Shown: piece by piece, positions 52,666 through 64,000 of the stretch
Layout: each line of letters opens with the position of its first letter
Numbering within the stretch: position 1 is the first letter of the stretch
Origin: Motacilla alba alba
Taxonomy: Eukaryota > Chordata > Aves > Passeriformes > Motacillidae
Direction: 5' to 3'
DNA length: 64,000 bases
Assembly (NCBI RefSeq): GCF_015832195.1
Contig: NC_052017.1
Span: 53,394,652-53,458,651 of the forward strand
Position numbers and translations under genes: made by a program
Notes under the pieces: generated by a model
What the model was told of the DNA's origin: nothing
The model's database searches: none
The model's input: the letters and a program-made list of their open reading frames with translations, nothing else

Positions 52666-54060
52666 TAAACCTGACCAAAATGACTGAATGTAAGGACAAA
52701 TTCTTCAGTGAATGTTGAAAACAAGTGAGGCAGAGGTTACATGCTGCCTCCAGGAAATTAATGCTTCTGCAGCAATTCCGGCTCTGCCAGGATTGATTGC
52801 AAATTGTCACACAATTCAGATTTGTGCAGTGCCACTGTCTTACTGTCTTCTAAGACCTTCAGTATTCTGGGACCATTTGATGAACTTTTCTGGGGCCATC
52901 AATGACAGAGAACATACAGGGTTGTATATCTTCCTGTTGGTGGTATTGATGGATAAATTGGATAGAGCATGGGATTTTCTTCATTGAAAGCCAGGATCTC
53001 ATTAGCTGAATACCAACATTATGTGATGTCTGAAAAAAAGGGAAGGGAGTGACTCCATCCATGACAAGCTGATTGATGCTGTGATGGTAGAGGCTGGATA
53101 TTAACCCACACCACAAAACCAGAATCTTGGGGTCTTTTAGGACTGGCCCACTCATGTTGTCTTTACCACAGTTTTATTACCACCAAAGCCATTTTTTGCT
53201 GACCCTTGATTTGTGTATGAGTCTTAGGCCTGACCCAAGACCACGCACACTGAGTGTGCCTGTGATCACACACACAGCTCTTGGTGTGAGAACTGTTTTG
53301 ACATGAGGCTAGTGATTATACTAGAAGTTCAGTGTCCAGTAAAATGGAAGACTTGTTACTACTTGAGCTGCTACAGGCCCTCCCTGCAGCTGCTGTGGTA
53401 GATGATATTATTCAAGGCTGTTACCAGTGTTTTAGAGAAATCAGGGCTATTGGGGTCTGGATTGAAGACCACAGTAATGGCTGGTGGGCTACCTGGTGAC
53501 TTTTCTCAGTCCTGACCACTGTCGTCTGTCCATAGTGTGGCAAAATGCAATAGTAAAGGACTGTGAGTGAGAGAAAAAACAAACAGCCAGGTCTGTAGAG
53601 GAGACGGAGAGAGAAGGAAAAAAAAATCTTTCAAGTCTTTAGTTCTCAAATATTTTCAAGAACTTCACAATCTTGTATGGGACTGATTAACATTCATCTG
53701 GATTCTCAGATTAAAAAACAAACTCTCTTGGAACCTTCCTCCTTGATAAGTCTGTTTTGCTTCCTGAGTGCTTGTTTGATTGAAATTTAAGCCAGTAGAA
53801 GAGAATCTTTGCTTATCAAAGCCCTGCTAGTACTAAAAGGTTTTTTAACAGGCATAGATTTAGGCTGTGATCAGTGCTAAAGCAGCTACACAGGGGAAGA
53901 GACTGTATAAAAACATGTTCTACAGCTTCTGTGTAGTTCTCTGACCTTACTGCCAGCTTTCCTCCCATCACACCTGTCTTAATGAAAGACAGGACACAGA
54001 CATAGCTCCTTGTTGATCAAGAGTATTGCAAATATGTTGGGGTTTTTGTGTTTTAGGGGT
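52666..54060. other. Intergenic, no gene seen
   Basis: Unique-looking sequence with overlapping short frames on both strands (52712-52987, 52859-53155) and no domain. Confidence 0.6.
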
Positions 54061-54061
54061 T

Positions 54062-54153
<92 letters not shown>

Positions 54154-54166
54154 TTTTTTTTTTTTT
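54061..54166. repeat. (TTTC)n tetranucleotide repeat
   Basis: About 23 TTTC units followed by a T-run to 54166. Long open frames on both strands here (poly-Phe/Leu/Ser or Lys/Glu/Arg) are products of the repeat. Confidence 0.98.
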
Positions 54167-54951
54167 CCACTGGAAGTACAAAAGAGAAGTATGGAAAGCA
54201 ATATGCTTCTAAAACTCCTCATCATTTATGATGCACTTAAGGAGCTCTGAAGTCCTGTCATATTAAATTTCTAGAAATTTGATTTTTAAGCAGTCTGTAA
54301 GGAATGTGAATTCTTATAGTCAGTATTCAGTAGCTTTAAGGTTGGATCTATCTTGAGATTTCAGTGATCAATAGGAACTTAATTGATTAAATTTGCAAAG
54401 TCACTGTTTCTTGCAACTTGATAGACCCAGATTATTTGCACTGTAATGGCTAGGTAGGATCATGAGTCTATGAGGCAGCTAAAATACCTATAGTATGATG
54501 AAAAGAAGTTTTGCATTTTCCTTTTGGAGGAAAAAGGCTCTAATCAATGTTTGCTTGCTGCTTTATCACAATGGAATAAAAAATACGTGTTCAACTTTTA
54601 GTAGTTGATATGAAAGCACAAAGGTTCATTCTCCATACTCTTGTATTTTATAAGTACATGAATGACATGTGCTTGAAGTGGCTGTTAGACCATGGTATGG
54701 AGACATGATGCCTAGAGGACCTGATGCAATCTTTGCCTTGTTTATCAAGCTTCTATCATTATGTCAACAAAAAAGCCACCTTTTTTGTTTTCATTCTTAT
54801 GTACTTCATAAAACAGAGAAAAATTGCATGTAAAAGGGAAATTCTGATCTAGGAAAAAAATCACAATAAATAAATATGCCAAATGCTCTGTTTCTCTGTG
54901 CAAATAAATACTTTCTTTTAGTTTTGATTGTTTAACACATGATGAAAGAGC

Positions 54952-55050
54952 AAAGTAAAACAATATTAAACAAATATTGTAAAAGTAAAGTAAAAGTAAA
55001 ACAATATTAAACAAAATCAAAGTAAAACAATATTAAACAAAATCAAAGAA
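54952..55050. repeat. AAAGTAAAACAATATTAAAC tandem repeat
   Basis: Three main copies of AAAGTAAAACAATATTAAAC, the last two each followed by AAAATC, with a shorter AAAGTAAAAGT interruption. Confidence 0.9.
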
Positions 55051-55769
55051 AAAAAGTCTTTGTAAAAATTTTGTTCCCAAGACTCAAACATAATATTCTA
55101 AGTTGTCAGAGCTTTTATTTCAAGGCTGTTTTTTTTTTCCCAAAGAAACCTTTATAATACAACTAAATAATTTCTCAAATATGCTGCTATTTGCTATTTG
55201 AGAATCCTGCATTTTGACAGAACTCAATATGACTCAAGAGGAGTGGCCTGAAAACCAGGCATTTCTGTGACCTAATATCATAATTACAGAAAGAATTGAA
55301 TAATGAACTCCATGAGCTCTGCAAAAATGCAAGAGAAATCATTGAAAGGGCTGACCTGGCCTCTCTAACACACTCCTATCACTTACCAGGGCTTTGTTAA
55401 GGGAGTGTGGATGGAAGAATGGGCGGTACACTGGCCTTCATGTCCATCTGTACTTTGCTACTTTGCTCCCTTTGGCCTGGGGTATAACACACACTCACCT
55501 GGGGGGTTCCAGAGTACTCCTGAGGGAGAGCCTCTACTCTGCAATATCTGTAGAGAGAATAAGACATGGCCAGTGCATGCACCCACTCTGGATACAGAAA
55601 CAGTGTTTAGTTTTGCAGATGAAGTTATGCTCAACAGTGCAAATGGGTTTTCTCTCTTCCTTTTTTTTCAAGCATTTAACTACTTTTGTATTGAACTGCT
55701 GTGAAATTACATGAGCTTGGATAATGTGAATAATGCATGAGATTTAAGACAAACACATGAAAGGAGCTT
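55051..55769. other. Intergenic downstream of POU6F2
   Basis: Overlapping frames at 55394-55714 (plus) and 55397-55582 (minus) have no recognisable domain. The minus-strand POU6F2 transcript probably ends just above this block. Confidence 0.5.
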
Positions 55770-55790
55770 ATTTTTCATGTCAAACAAGTC

Positions 55791-55796
55791 TTTATT
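55791..55796 (-). terminator. POU6F2: Candidate distal poly(A) signal of POU6F2
   Basis: Plus-strand TTTATT reads as AATAAA on the minus strand. About 30-45 nt further downstream on the minus strand is a GT-rich stretch (CATGTGTTTGTCTT, around 55748-55761) that could serve as the downstream element. The arrangement is right, but AATAAA is common by chance in such AT-rich DNA. Confidence 0.4.
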
Positions 55797-56208
55797 TTTT
55801 ATGGTACAAATTAAAAGTGACAGATCTGAAGCTGTTAAGAAATACACAAAGTGCAGCTTTACTGACCATACAGATATTGCTCTAGATTAAGTACAGTTTT
55901 TGTCAGTTTTTTTTATTTTTTATTTTTTTCATGTTAAGCAACCTGTGCAGATAAATCAGCTTTGGTTTCAAAGTCAAAGTAGTAAGGAGCTTTTAAATAT
56001 CCAGTTTGTTTTCTTGGTCACAAGTCCACCATATCCACTCCTTTTTTATTTATTTATATTTTTTAAACAACACAATACAGTCCATTTTGTACTGCCATCT
56101 TTCCCCCTGCATGCTCCATGCACGGAAAAACAGATCTCTTTGCAGTGCTTCGTAAGTGACCCTGGTGACCATTCTGTAGATTATAGCACATAGGACAAAA
56201 AAAAAAAA

Positions 56209-56216
56209 GTAATAAT

Positions 56217-56248
<32 letters not shown>

Positions 56249-56257
56249 GTAATAATA
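56209..56257. repeat. (AAT)n repeat in the probable POU6F2 3' UTR
   Basis: Follows an A-run at 56197-56208; mainly AAT units with an ATT and an AGT interruption. Confidence 0.95.
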
Positions 56258-56902
56258 TCACTTTTTAACAATAAATAAATGAATGTGCCCCACATAGTCT
56301 CAAGTTGGAAACAAGCAAACCACATGACAAAAAGCTCATTACAAAATGTTTTCCAAACAGATTTTACAGTCAAACATTGACATGGAAATCAATTTCCTCT
56401 CTTATCTTCTTATTTGAATGTTGGTCAATAACTGGGTACAAGTAGAGTGCTGAGGTAAAACACTGATGAATAGTTTCATTTTTGTATTTATTTAAAATAG
56501 TAACAGTTTAGTATTGCGAGATTGTCAGCAACATTTAGCCATATCTATACAATGTGCATATACCTACATACATTGAGCTTTGGTCCAGCATTGAGAAGAC
56601 GAGCAAAGGCATTTTACATATTTCTTTTTGGTTATAGCTTGAGTTCTTTGATACGCCTCTACTTGTTCCTTCCTAGCTCCTTTTTGCTTCCTTGTTCTAT
56701 CTCTTTTTTCTTTTTTTTTCTCTTTTTTTTTTTTTTTTTTCTTTTTTGGCTTTTTTAAAATTTTTTTTCAGTAATAATGTAAAGAAATTGGAACCTTTTG
56801 AATGCATTTGATTTCTTCAACTGTCCAAAATAGCTTCTTAGAGAAAAACATAAAAAGACAAAATTAGAACAGTAAGTGAACCCTTGGTTCATTATTCAAA
56901 TA

Positions 56903-56908
<6 letters not shown>

Positions 56909-56960
<52 letters not shown>
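56909..56960. repeat. (TA)n dinucleotide repeat
   Basis: About 25 uninterrupted TA units inside the probable POU6F2 3' UTR. Confidence 0.98.
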
Positions 56961-56962
<2 letters not shown>

Positions 56963-59900
56963 AAAAAATGAATTATCAACAAAGTGGAAAACCATTAAAC
57001 CTTCACATATGACCAAAGAGATTTTTGTTTCATTTGCTGGTAGCAACTTCTCTTTTAGTCACATGCAAAATTAAAAGGTATTCAAATGTTATCAATACAT
57101 GAAAATTGTTTACAAATGGGAACAGAAATGTTGCCAGTAACATAACAAAACAAAATATTTATGGCCCTCCCAAAGATGTATGACTCACATATAATTTATC
57201 TTCCTAAGAATCTGTTCAGGCACCATTTATGCCTCATAGCAAAAATTTGTGTATAAAAAAATTAATATGAGAAGCATTACAACACTCTATAAATAATTTA
57301 CAAAGCATAATACAAAATTAGAAAACGGTAAAAAAAATCACTTCACATGAATGATTTAAAGACTGATGTTGGGATCATGGGAGGAACACTATTTTTTCTT
57401 CCATGTGGGCAATTTATATTTATTTTACATTTTCACTGTCCTAGTTATATCTTTCCGATATGTACTTTGGAACAGAAAAGAGCTTATATAACTGCTGCCA
57501 GCATATTTTTAAACATTTAGTATCTTTCATACAGTGTTTGGTTAACTTTTTTTTCTTGGGGGAATTTTCTTCACAGAATTTAGAGCAGTCCCTGGGAGAA
57601 TTGGAAATTTAGTTTTGAGGCAATGAATGGTTGATGGTTTTGTTCCTAGGCTGTTGATGGCAGGGATGGAGTGGGGGAGGGTATAGCCTTAAGGATGACT
57701 GAACATGTAATTGTGTATGTGGCATTAATGACTGGGCAATTAGGAGTGTTCTGGAGACATGAGTAGGATTTCAGGAGTAACTGTTTCCAAATATGATTTA
57801 TTCATCCTTGCTTTCCTGCTGGCTTCTGGATGGTGGTCTGATTGTTATGTGGATTGAGCTGTGGTGACAATTTTAGGGCTGTTTGGTATAGACTACATAG
57901 ATATTTCTGAGGATATAGGTATCTATGGAGAGAGAAGGTATAAAGAAAACCCAGAGGGGCAGATGTTGCTGTGAGACTCTCTAATTTACATGCTCAGCTT
58001 GGATAAAGCATCTATTTTGTCCCTCACAATTTGCCAGTGGTTACTGAGGTTTTTTTTTCCCCCAGCAGTTATTTATATATCAGCAATTGAAAAAGAGTCA
58101 ATAACAATTGTCACTCTCCTCATCATAAAAGCAAGACTGAAAATATCCTAAACATACCCTGCTGAAGCATAAAGTCTAAAATGCATTTGCTGGACATGAG
58201 CTCATCCTGGAGTACTGGATCCTCAGTGTGCTCCAACACTGACCCTTGAGAGTGCTCACATCTAGAAGCAGCTTCTGGCCCAGATGATGGTCTCCAAAAT
58301 CTTAAAGCTCCACCAATCAAGCAATAAATACCCCACTTTACAAGGCAAATTCCATTAATAAAATACTGAGGGCCAGATTCAAAGCATAGTGAAATCAATG
58401 AAAATCTATTTCTTTCACGAAATTTTGGATATAGCCGGAAGTCTTTAAAAGCTCTTTAATAAGAGAGGTGTAATTTGAAGACTCCAGTGCTTCAGGAACT
58501 TCCTTCCATATCCTTCCTTCCACAACCAAAAATCCAGCACAACCATTCTGAGGTCAAGGAATGCAATCAGGAGTTATACCAGCAGAATCTTACCATCTCT
58601 ACAGTGAGCTGAACCAATTATCTGATGTTATCTTTTGGGAAGACTTGATCAAGATGCAGCTTCTACCCTAATGGTGGACTGAATCCCAAAGGCTTGAGCA
58701 TAACTGAGCAGAAAATGAAGATTGCAGATGACCTTCACAGGTCAGACCACACCCCATCAGGAACCTGCCACACCTTCCTCTGTTTCTAAGCCTTGGTATG
58801 CTTATAGATCCAATGACCACAGTATTTCAGTAGATGCTTGTCCAATCAGAAAGGAAGCCACAGAGATAAAATATCTTTAAAGAAAAATCAGTTCACCTGA
58901 ATCATATTGCAGTGACCTACCTCATACTATCAAGAGACATTCAGTATTTTTCTCTATGTCCCAATTGCTTAGTCTAGCCAGAGACCACAGCAAACACCTG
59001 CAGAAGCACATCTTCCTACTAAAAAAGTCAACAGGGCAAGCATCAATATGGCATTAAAAAAAGCCAGCAGGAACAAAACACTACCATCAAAATTGTCCAT
59101 AGTGATGTAATGATCAAAACATCCTCATCACTTCTCCGTCTGTCCATTTGTTTTCAACAGAACCTCAAGAAATTTCTTTGGCTAGCAGGCTTTGGAGAGA
59201 AATTGCTTCAAATGGAACCATAATATAGATGCTGTACTGTACCAAGTGTGCAGTTTATATTTATACTACAAAATGAGTTTTGGTAACCTCTCCAGGTTCA
59301 TGGCCAAAGGACAGAGAAATCTCAAGCTACACATTCGACAAAAAGCACAATGTTCAGTGTGGGCTTGAAAGGCCATCAGATATAATCCTAATCCTTCTTT
59401 GTCCTCATTGCATTCCAGCATGTAAAAGTGTTCAGATTTCCCTTTTATTTTTAAAATTCTTCAAACAGTACTGGGTTTGGGGGGCTTGGAGAAAGGGTGG
59501 GGAATGAGCTGGAAGGGAGGAGGCAGTAAATAAAATCAGGGAAAAAAAAAAAAAAAACAAACAGAAAAAGAAATGCAAACCAAAACACACACCCTTAGAA
59601 GAGAAATACCAAACCCCACAAATCACAATAAAAAGTACTTATTTTTGGCACCCAAACATTAGGAGATTGCAAAACTGTTGACTAAAAGAAAAAAAAGTGA
59701 GGTGACTATTATGGAATGGCTTTGTACACACCTGCAGGGGGTACAAACAAGGATGAGAGAAATTAATCCTGAATTCCTCTTTGCAAAATACAAATGTAAA
59801 AATTTGTAACACAATTTTACACTCATAAAAGAGTAGACTAACAATCTAGTTTGCAATGCCATGTTTCTGACTTTGGTTAATAGATTTCATAGTGAATTAG

Positions 59901-60373
59901 CACTTGATACCTGAAAGGCTACAATCACTCCTCCAGGTGGCAGGCTTGTATTCTCTTTTAAACAGATAAAAGTTTTTTTTCTTTTTTTCTTTCTTTCTTT
60001 GTTTTTTTTTTGTTGCTGTTTGTTTTGTTTTTCCTTAAAATGTGTTAATATTTTCATACTATACAGAAAAAATTAAGCAGTTATTTGGTTTACTTTAAGT
60101 CCATTAAAAAAAATTGGCTTTTTCAGTTTTTTTGGGAACTAATTCTACCACACACACTCTAAGTGTTGTGTATTTTTTTTAAGTTTTTTTTTTTTTTTTT
60201 TTTTTACTAGGAAAACCCACGGACATCTATAAACTGTTCAGTCCTTCTTGTAGTTTTCTCAGTCTTTTACTTACAAGGGTGATGAATAGGTATTTTCACA
60301 GAGTTCAAATGGACACGTTTCAGTTGGTGTGGGGTTTTTTTTTCTGTGTGATTTGGCTTTTTTTGTTTTGCTT

Positions 60374-60878
60374 TTAGGAGTTTTCTTCCAGAGAGTCTGT
60401 TAAAGGCTCCATAGGAACTGCCGTTGCAGGCTCGTGTTGTTTCAAACGTTTAATTGTGTTCTTCAGTGCTTGCCTCTTATTGCAGAACCAAACTCTAACT
60501 ACTTCCCGGTCATAGTTCAGTTTCTCTGCAATCTCTGTCATTTCTTGCCCAGAGGGATGCGTGTTCTTCTCAAAGTGGGCATTCAAGATTTCAAGGGCTT
60601 GTGGCGTGAATGAGGTACGCCTCTTGCGCTTTTTGGATGGTTCGCTCCCAATAAACTCGGTAAGGTTCTGCATCCCTGCTCGATGGCGGGCCTCAGCCTC
60701 AGCCATCCACCGCTCAAGCACCGGCTTTATCTTCTGGGCACTTTTAGGGGTGATGTCCAGCTTTTCAAACCTGGCAGGATACAAAAGGCCAGGGTTCAGT
60801 TTGGCTGTCAGACTGCTAGCTATAGTGTTCTCTTGGGCTTCCTGTGGTAGGAAAAAGTGGCTTCTCAGGATGGTGTGT
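60374..60878 (-). CDS. POU6F2: POU6F2 terminal coding exon (POU domain, class 6, transcription factor 2; partial)
   Basis: Last coding exon of a nuclear, sequence-specific DNA-binding POU factor, known in the family from retina and brain. Read on the minus strand it starts after a pyrimidine tract and AG at 60880-60879 and ends at the TAA in 60376-60374. The order is a 36-residue optional segment (beginning HTILRS, ending YPAR), the end of the POU-specific domain (FEKLDITPKSAQ), a basic linker (KKRKRR), then a full homeodomain with the recognition-helix signature WFCNKRQ, whose Cys is typical of POU homeodomains. The C-terminus is DSLEENS. The Met at 60784 is internal and is not a start codon; upstream exons lie beyond position 64000. 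No frameshift or stop is seen. POU6F1 is the only close alternative; the inserted segment and C-terminus fit POU6F2 as I remember it. Confidence 0.96.
60769..60772 (-). promoter_or_regulatory. POU6F2: Internal alternative 3' splice site of the POU6F2 terminal exon
   Basis: On the minus strand a second acceptor AG lies at 60772-60771, so the short exon would start at 60770, reading GTTTGAAAAG. The distal acceptor starts the exon at 60878. The difference is 108 nt, or 36 codons. Both acceptors enter in the same phase: an upstream AG completes an Arg codon with A (AGA, long form) or G (AGG, short form). Human POU6F2 (RPF-1) is known to have isoforms with and without a 36-residue insert in the POU-specific domain. 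Actual use in this species is inferred. Confidence 0.85.
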
Positions 60879-60908
60879 CTGAGGGAAAATTGAGAAAGAA
60901 GAGTCTTA
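60879..60908 (-). promoter_or_regulatory. POU6F2: Upstream 3' splice site and polypyrimidine tract (long isoform)
   Basis: On the minus strand a C/T-rich stretch (CTTCTTTCTCAATTTTCCCT) leads into CAG at 60881-60879, directly before the first exon base at 60878. This is a good consensus acceptor and supports the 5' boundary of the long exon. Confidence 0.85.
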
Positions 60909-63900
60909 CACTGATGCTCTGCCAGGGTGGGACTTCCTGCCTGCCTGACTAATTGACTGGCAGAGGTAATTTACAGTAGATTATGAAAACTGTCAGATAG
61001 GTATATCTATGCATAGATATAGATATAGATACATATAGCTAGAGATTTAAGCTAACACAAAATGAACACTACAACAAAATTCTAAGTACACTAAATAATA
61101 CAGGTTAAGAATCACATTTTCATATTTCTGATGATCTTCAAAACCCTTGAGACTAAGCCTAATTACAGGAAATGATATCAAAGGCATTGCTTTTATCATC
61201 TTGTCTTTGTGCTTAATCCTTTTGTTATCTCTCCCATCCCGTGTAATCTAAACACCACAGCTTTAATAATAAAAAACCAATGGCAAATACTACTCTGTGA
61301 ATATCAGGTTTCCTTTCCATTTTTCAGCAATTTTCACTGTTTGTAAGTTAATGCTATATCCCTTTTCTGGGTTGGAAAAAAAATTCCCATAGCCACAGTA
61401 GTGTTCAGCTGAAACAGCTGGACACTTTGCAATTATCTTGCTGTCCCCACAATGTGCAAAGACAGACTCATGTTTTCCAGATGAAACCCAGCATAACAGT
61501 CCACTAATACACTGTGGAACCAAGCTGAGTTTATTGTGGGACTTCTGCAAACTGTACCAGAATGATATCATTTCCTGTAAATGAGGTCTTCTATATATCA
61601 TTTTGCCAAACCAGATTTTACAAGTATTATGAAACATCTGGAAAAGCAACCACACAAAGCTTTAATCCTTTCAAAAACAAGCAGAAGAGCAGAGTTCATG
61701 TTTCAAGTCCTATAAGTATTTGTTTCTTTCATTTACTTCTGAGTTTATCCTCTTTTGCTATTAAAAAAGTCTTAACCCAAGTTCTTTGATGCCATCCATT
61801 TGTATTTTCCCACTTTTCTCTGTCCACTCTGCATGCTGAGTTATTTAATGCTGCAGAAAGGCAACAATTACTGGATGTTGCTGCTGTGCTCTCCAGCCCA
61901 GGTGGTGCTGAAGCACCACCACCACCACTAGTAACCACAGAGTGCTCTGGAGATGAGAGGAACTGAATCAGTCCCTTTATGCCAAGAAACTTGGTGGCTG
62001 GAGCTGGACATTTTTAGTGTCTCCATTCAGCACTTGGAGGCAGCAAAAAATATTCCAGCATGAAACAAAGCACTTCGCACAAAAAAAGAATAAGACAAAG
62101 AATAATTTCAGATAATGATACTCCAAAGACTTTGTAACTGGTGCCTGACATCTTAGTGTGGCATTGACTGCGAGGTGTCATTCCTTGGTGTCCAGTGATA
62201 TTTCAAGCAGAAGGATATATTTTATTTAAATTAAATAAAATGCTGCTATTTGCATGCAGAACATATCAAGGTGGTATATTTCTCACATGACCTGCATAGG
62301 CCACCAGGAGATTCTACTTTTCTCTTCAAGCTGGTTGGTCAAACTTCTTGCCTTACTGCCCCTTTCACTGACCTGGAGTTCATACTGAAACACCTTTGTT
62401 ACAACTGAAAAAAAGTGAAATCTACCATTTCTGAAGAACACATGGTGCCACTGAAGCAGGTTAATGAAAAATGCAGTCATAGCATGTAATTACACCCCAT
62501 AATGGTGTCTATCTGAGGCCGGCAAAAGAAATTTTAAAAAAATCTGTAACCTTGCAAGTATTTGGGACAAGCTCTTGCACCCAATCTCATATTCTGAGCA
62601 ACTTGCTCCTCCAAGGAGCCCTCTGTAAAAGGTCTCACCATCCCCAGTGCTTTCTCAAAGTGTCAGGTAGATGGAGAAAATGGGAAGACAGTAAACTAGG
62701 CAAAAGTAAAGGAAACAGCAATGTGTTCCTTTAAAGTATACCAAGATAAACAGCAACTTAAGGCTACAAAAAATTTCCAGTTGCTAAAAACTTCACCAAT
62801 TTTAGGCATTCTTTACCAACTGACCACGAAGAAATAATAAAAAACCAAAATCAAAATTAATCCTTAGCAATAGGGAGCAATAGCATTCATATCATTGGCA
62901 TTGTTTGTTAGTGTTGTTACTGTAGGACATGTTTGGTATAACGACATACAAGTCTTGAAACAAATTTCCCAGCAGTAGTATCCTTGTATAGACTGAATAA
63001 AGGTTATTTTCAACAGGGAGGTATCTTATAAGAAAAAACAGTAGGGGAGACCATAGAAGTGAGAGGATCCTATGGAGCTTTTTGTATTTAACAACAATCA
63101 ATGGGTTTTATGGAAAATCATTGAGCAAAATGTGAGCTGCAAGCACACTACCCCATACTGATGTTATTTATAACCTTAGTCTTAACTGCAGGAAAAGTAC
63201 ACTTCCATTCTATGGGGAATACATTAAAAGTATAAAGAGCAGATAAAAAGACAGAGCATTTCATGGATCACCAAGAACAAAATCCACTTAAATGAGCTTA
63301 GAGTTGGTTTCTTGGCTTTCGCTGATGGAGGACTATAAGGCATTGCCCAAGAGGAAAAAGCTGTTACCTAAGTGTGTTTGTTACCTCATGCATAAACATA
63401 GGATTACTGTAATAGACATACATGCATATAAGGTGTTTGCTTCTACTTTAATTCTGTCAAGACTGTATTATTATTTCTTATGATTTCTGCTTCTGCTTTG
63501 CATACATGGGTTTGTCTGTTTTTTTCAGTAAATATTTGGGTGATAAAAGATGAATAGCTGTTGGTTTGCAAGATAGCAGGAAAGCTATTTTTTCCCCTTC
63601 TGTGTTGCCTAGGTAAATCATCATTAACATCCTCTATGTGAAGTGCTAACCACAGTAATACAGGTTTAACTTAGCAGGGACGCAGCCATGAAATATTTGT
63701 TCAGTAACCCTATCTGTAGAAAATGGCACAGTATGAAGAGGGTCAGCTGGTGCTTATCGAGCATCAGCAGGATCTCCAACTCATCTATGGAATTAAGTCT
63801 CTATGCCAGGAACACTGTTTCTCACTTGTTTAGAAAATGAGAGAAAAAGAAAGAGACCAAAATCACTCTAAAGATACACAATAAGAACAATTTATATGTC

Positions 63901-64000
63901 AGATAACAGCATTTAAATATCAGGTTAAATAATACACTCTAAAGTTATGAGACTCAAACATAAGCATGCTCCTCACAATAAGCTAAGATCATTATTAAGG
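60909..64000 (-). other. POU6F2: Last intron of POU6F2 (partial, continues past the window)
   Basis: No upstream POU-specific-domain exon was recognised on the minus strand up to 64000, so this is read as intron. It is AT-rich unique sequence with no repeat element I recognise. A GATA-like run at about 61003-61030 includes an 18-bp perfect palindrome at 61003-61020 centred on ATGCAT. Open frames here are short and show no recognisable domain. Confidence 0.75.

Larger units (their letters stand above)
55770..60373 (-). other. POU6F2: Probable POU6F2 3' untranslated region
   Basis: The stretch directly downstream of the POU6F2 stop is AT-rich and has no recognisable transposon, which contrasts with the intergenic DNA beyond it. 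It carries many T-runs on the plus strand (for example 60184-60205), an AAT repeat and a long TA repeat. The lower limit is set by the candidate poly(A) signal at 55791-55796. Earlier possible signals (TTTATT on the plus strand) lie at 57419-57424 and 59454-59459, so the mature 3' UTR could be shorter. Transcript data are needed to place the end. Confidence 0.45.

Noticed and set aside
53968..54250. Several frames on both strands with Lys/Glu/Arg or Phe/Leu/Ser runs
   Set aside because: Direct translation of the (TTTC)n repeat.
60561..60893. 110-codon plus-strand frame
   Set aside because: Antisense shadow of the POU6F2 exon.

Overview
This window looks like bird nuclear DNA, probably a passerine or related neoavian. 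The signs are AT-rich, gene-poor sequence, several 5'-truncated CR1 LINEs whose 3' ends carry the avian ATTCTATGATTCT-type tail, and solo LTRs resembling bird endogenous retroviruses (ERVs). No operons, CRISPR arrays, rRNA or convincing tRNA genes were seen. I could not run alignments; family assignments rest on reading the sequence.

Only one protein-coding gene is supported. The minus strand at 60374-60878 is the last coding exon of POU6F2, a POU-homeodomain transcription factor. It encodes the end of the POU-specific domain, the homeodomain and the C-terminus. Two in-phase 3' splice sites 108 nt apart add or omit 36 residues inside the POU-specific domain. Sequence at 60879-64000 is intron of this gene. 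About 55770-60373 is its probable long AT-rich 3' UTR, with a candidate distal poly(A) signal at 55791-55796.

The other ~55 kb is intergenic sequence downstream of POU6F2. It holds CR1 copies at 6430-7640 (+), 51185-52665 (+), and a minus-strand CR1 ORF1 relic with a separate 3' tail (27382-29060). Three solo LTRs have target-site duplications I could find by eye: 25925-26507, 29952-30616 and 42790-43410. There are also partial LTRs at 23735-24165, 26745-27065 and 31728-32015, an ancient MIR-like SINE near 14811-14915, and many simple repeats.

The least explained structures are a pair of ~325-330 bp inverted repeats 1.39 kb apart (48769-49093 and 50483-50812), a perfect 27-bp-stem hairpin (33568-33639), and two adjacent dyads (32212-32253). 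I found no evidence of a new multi-gene system. The clearest functional feature is the alternative-acceptor POU6F2 exon.
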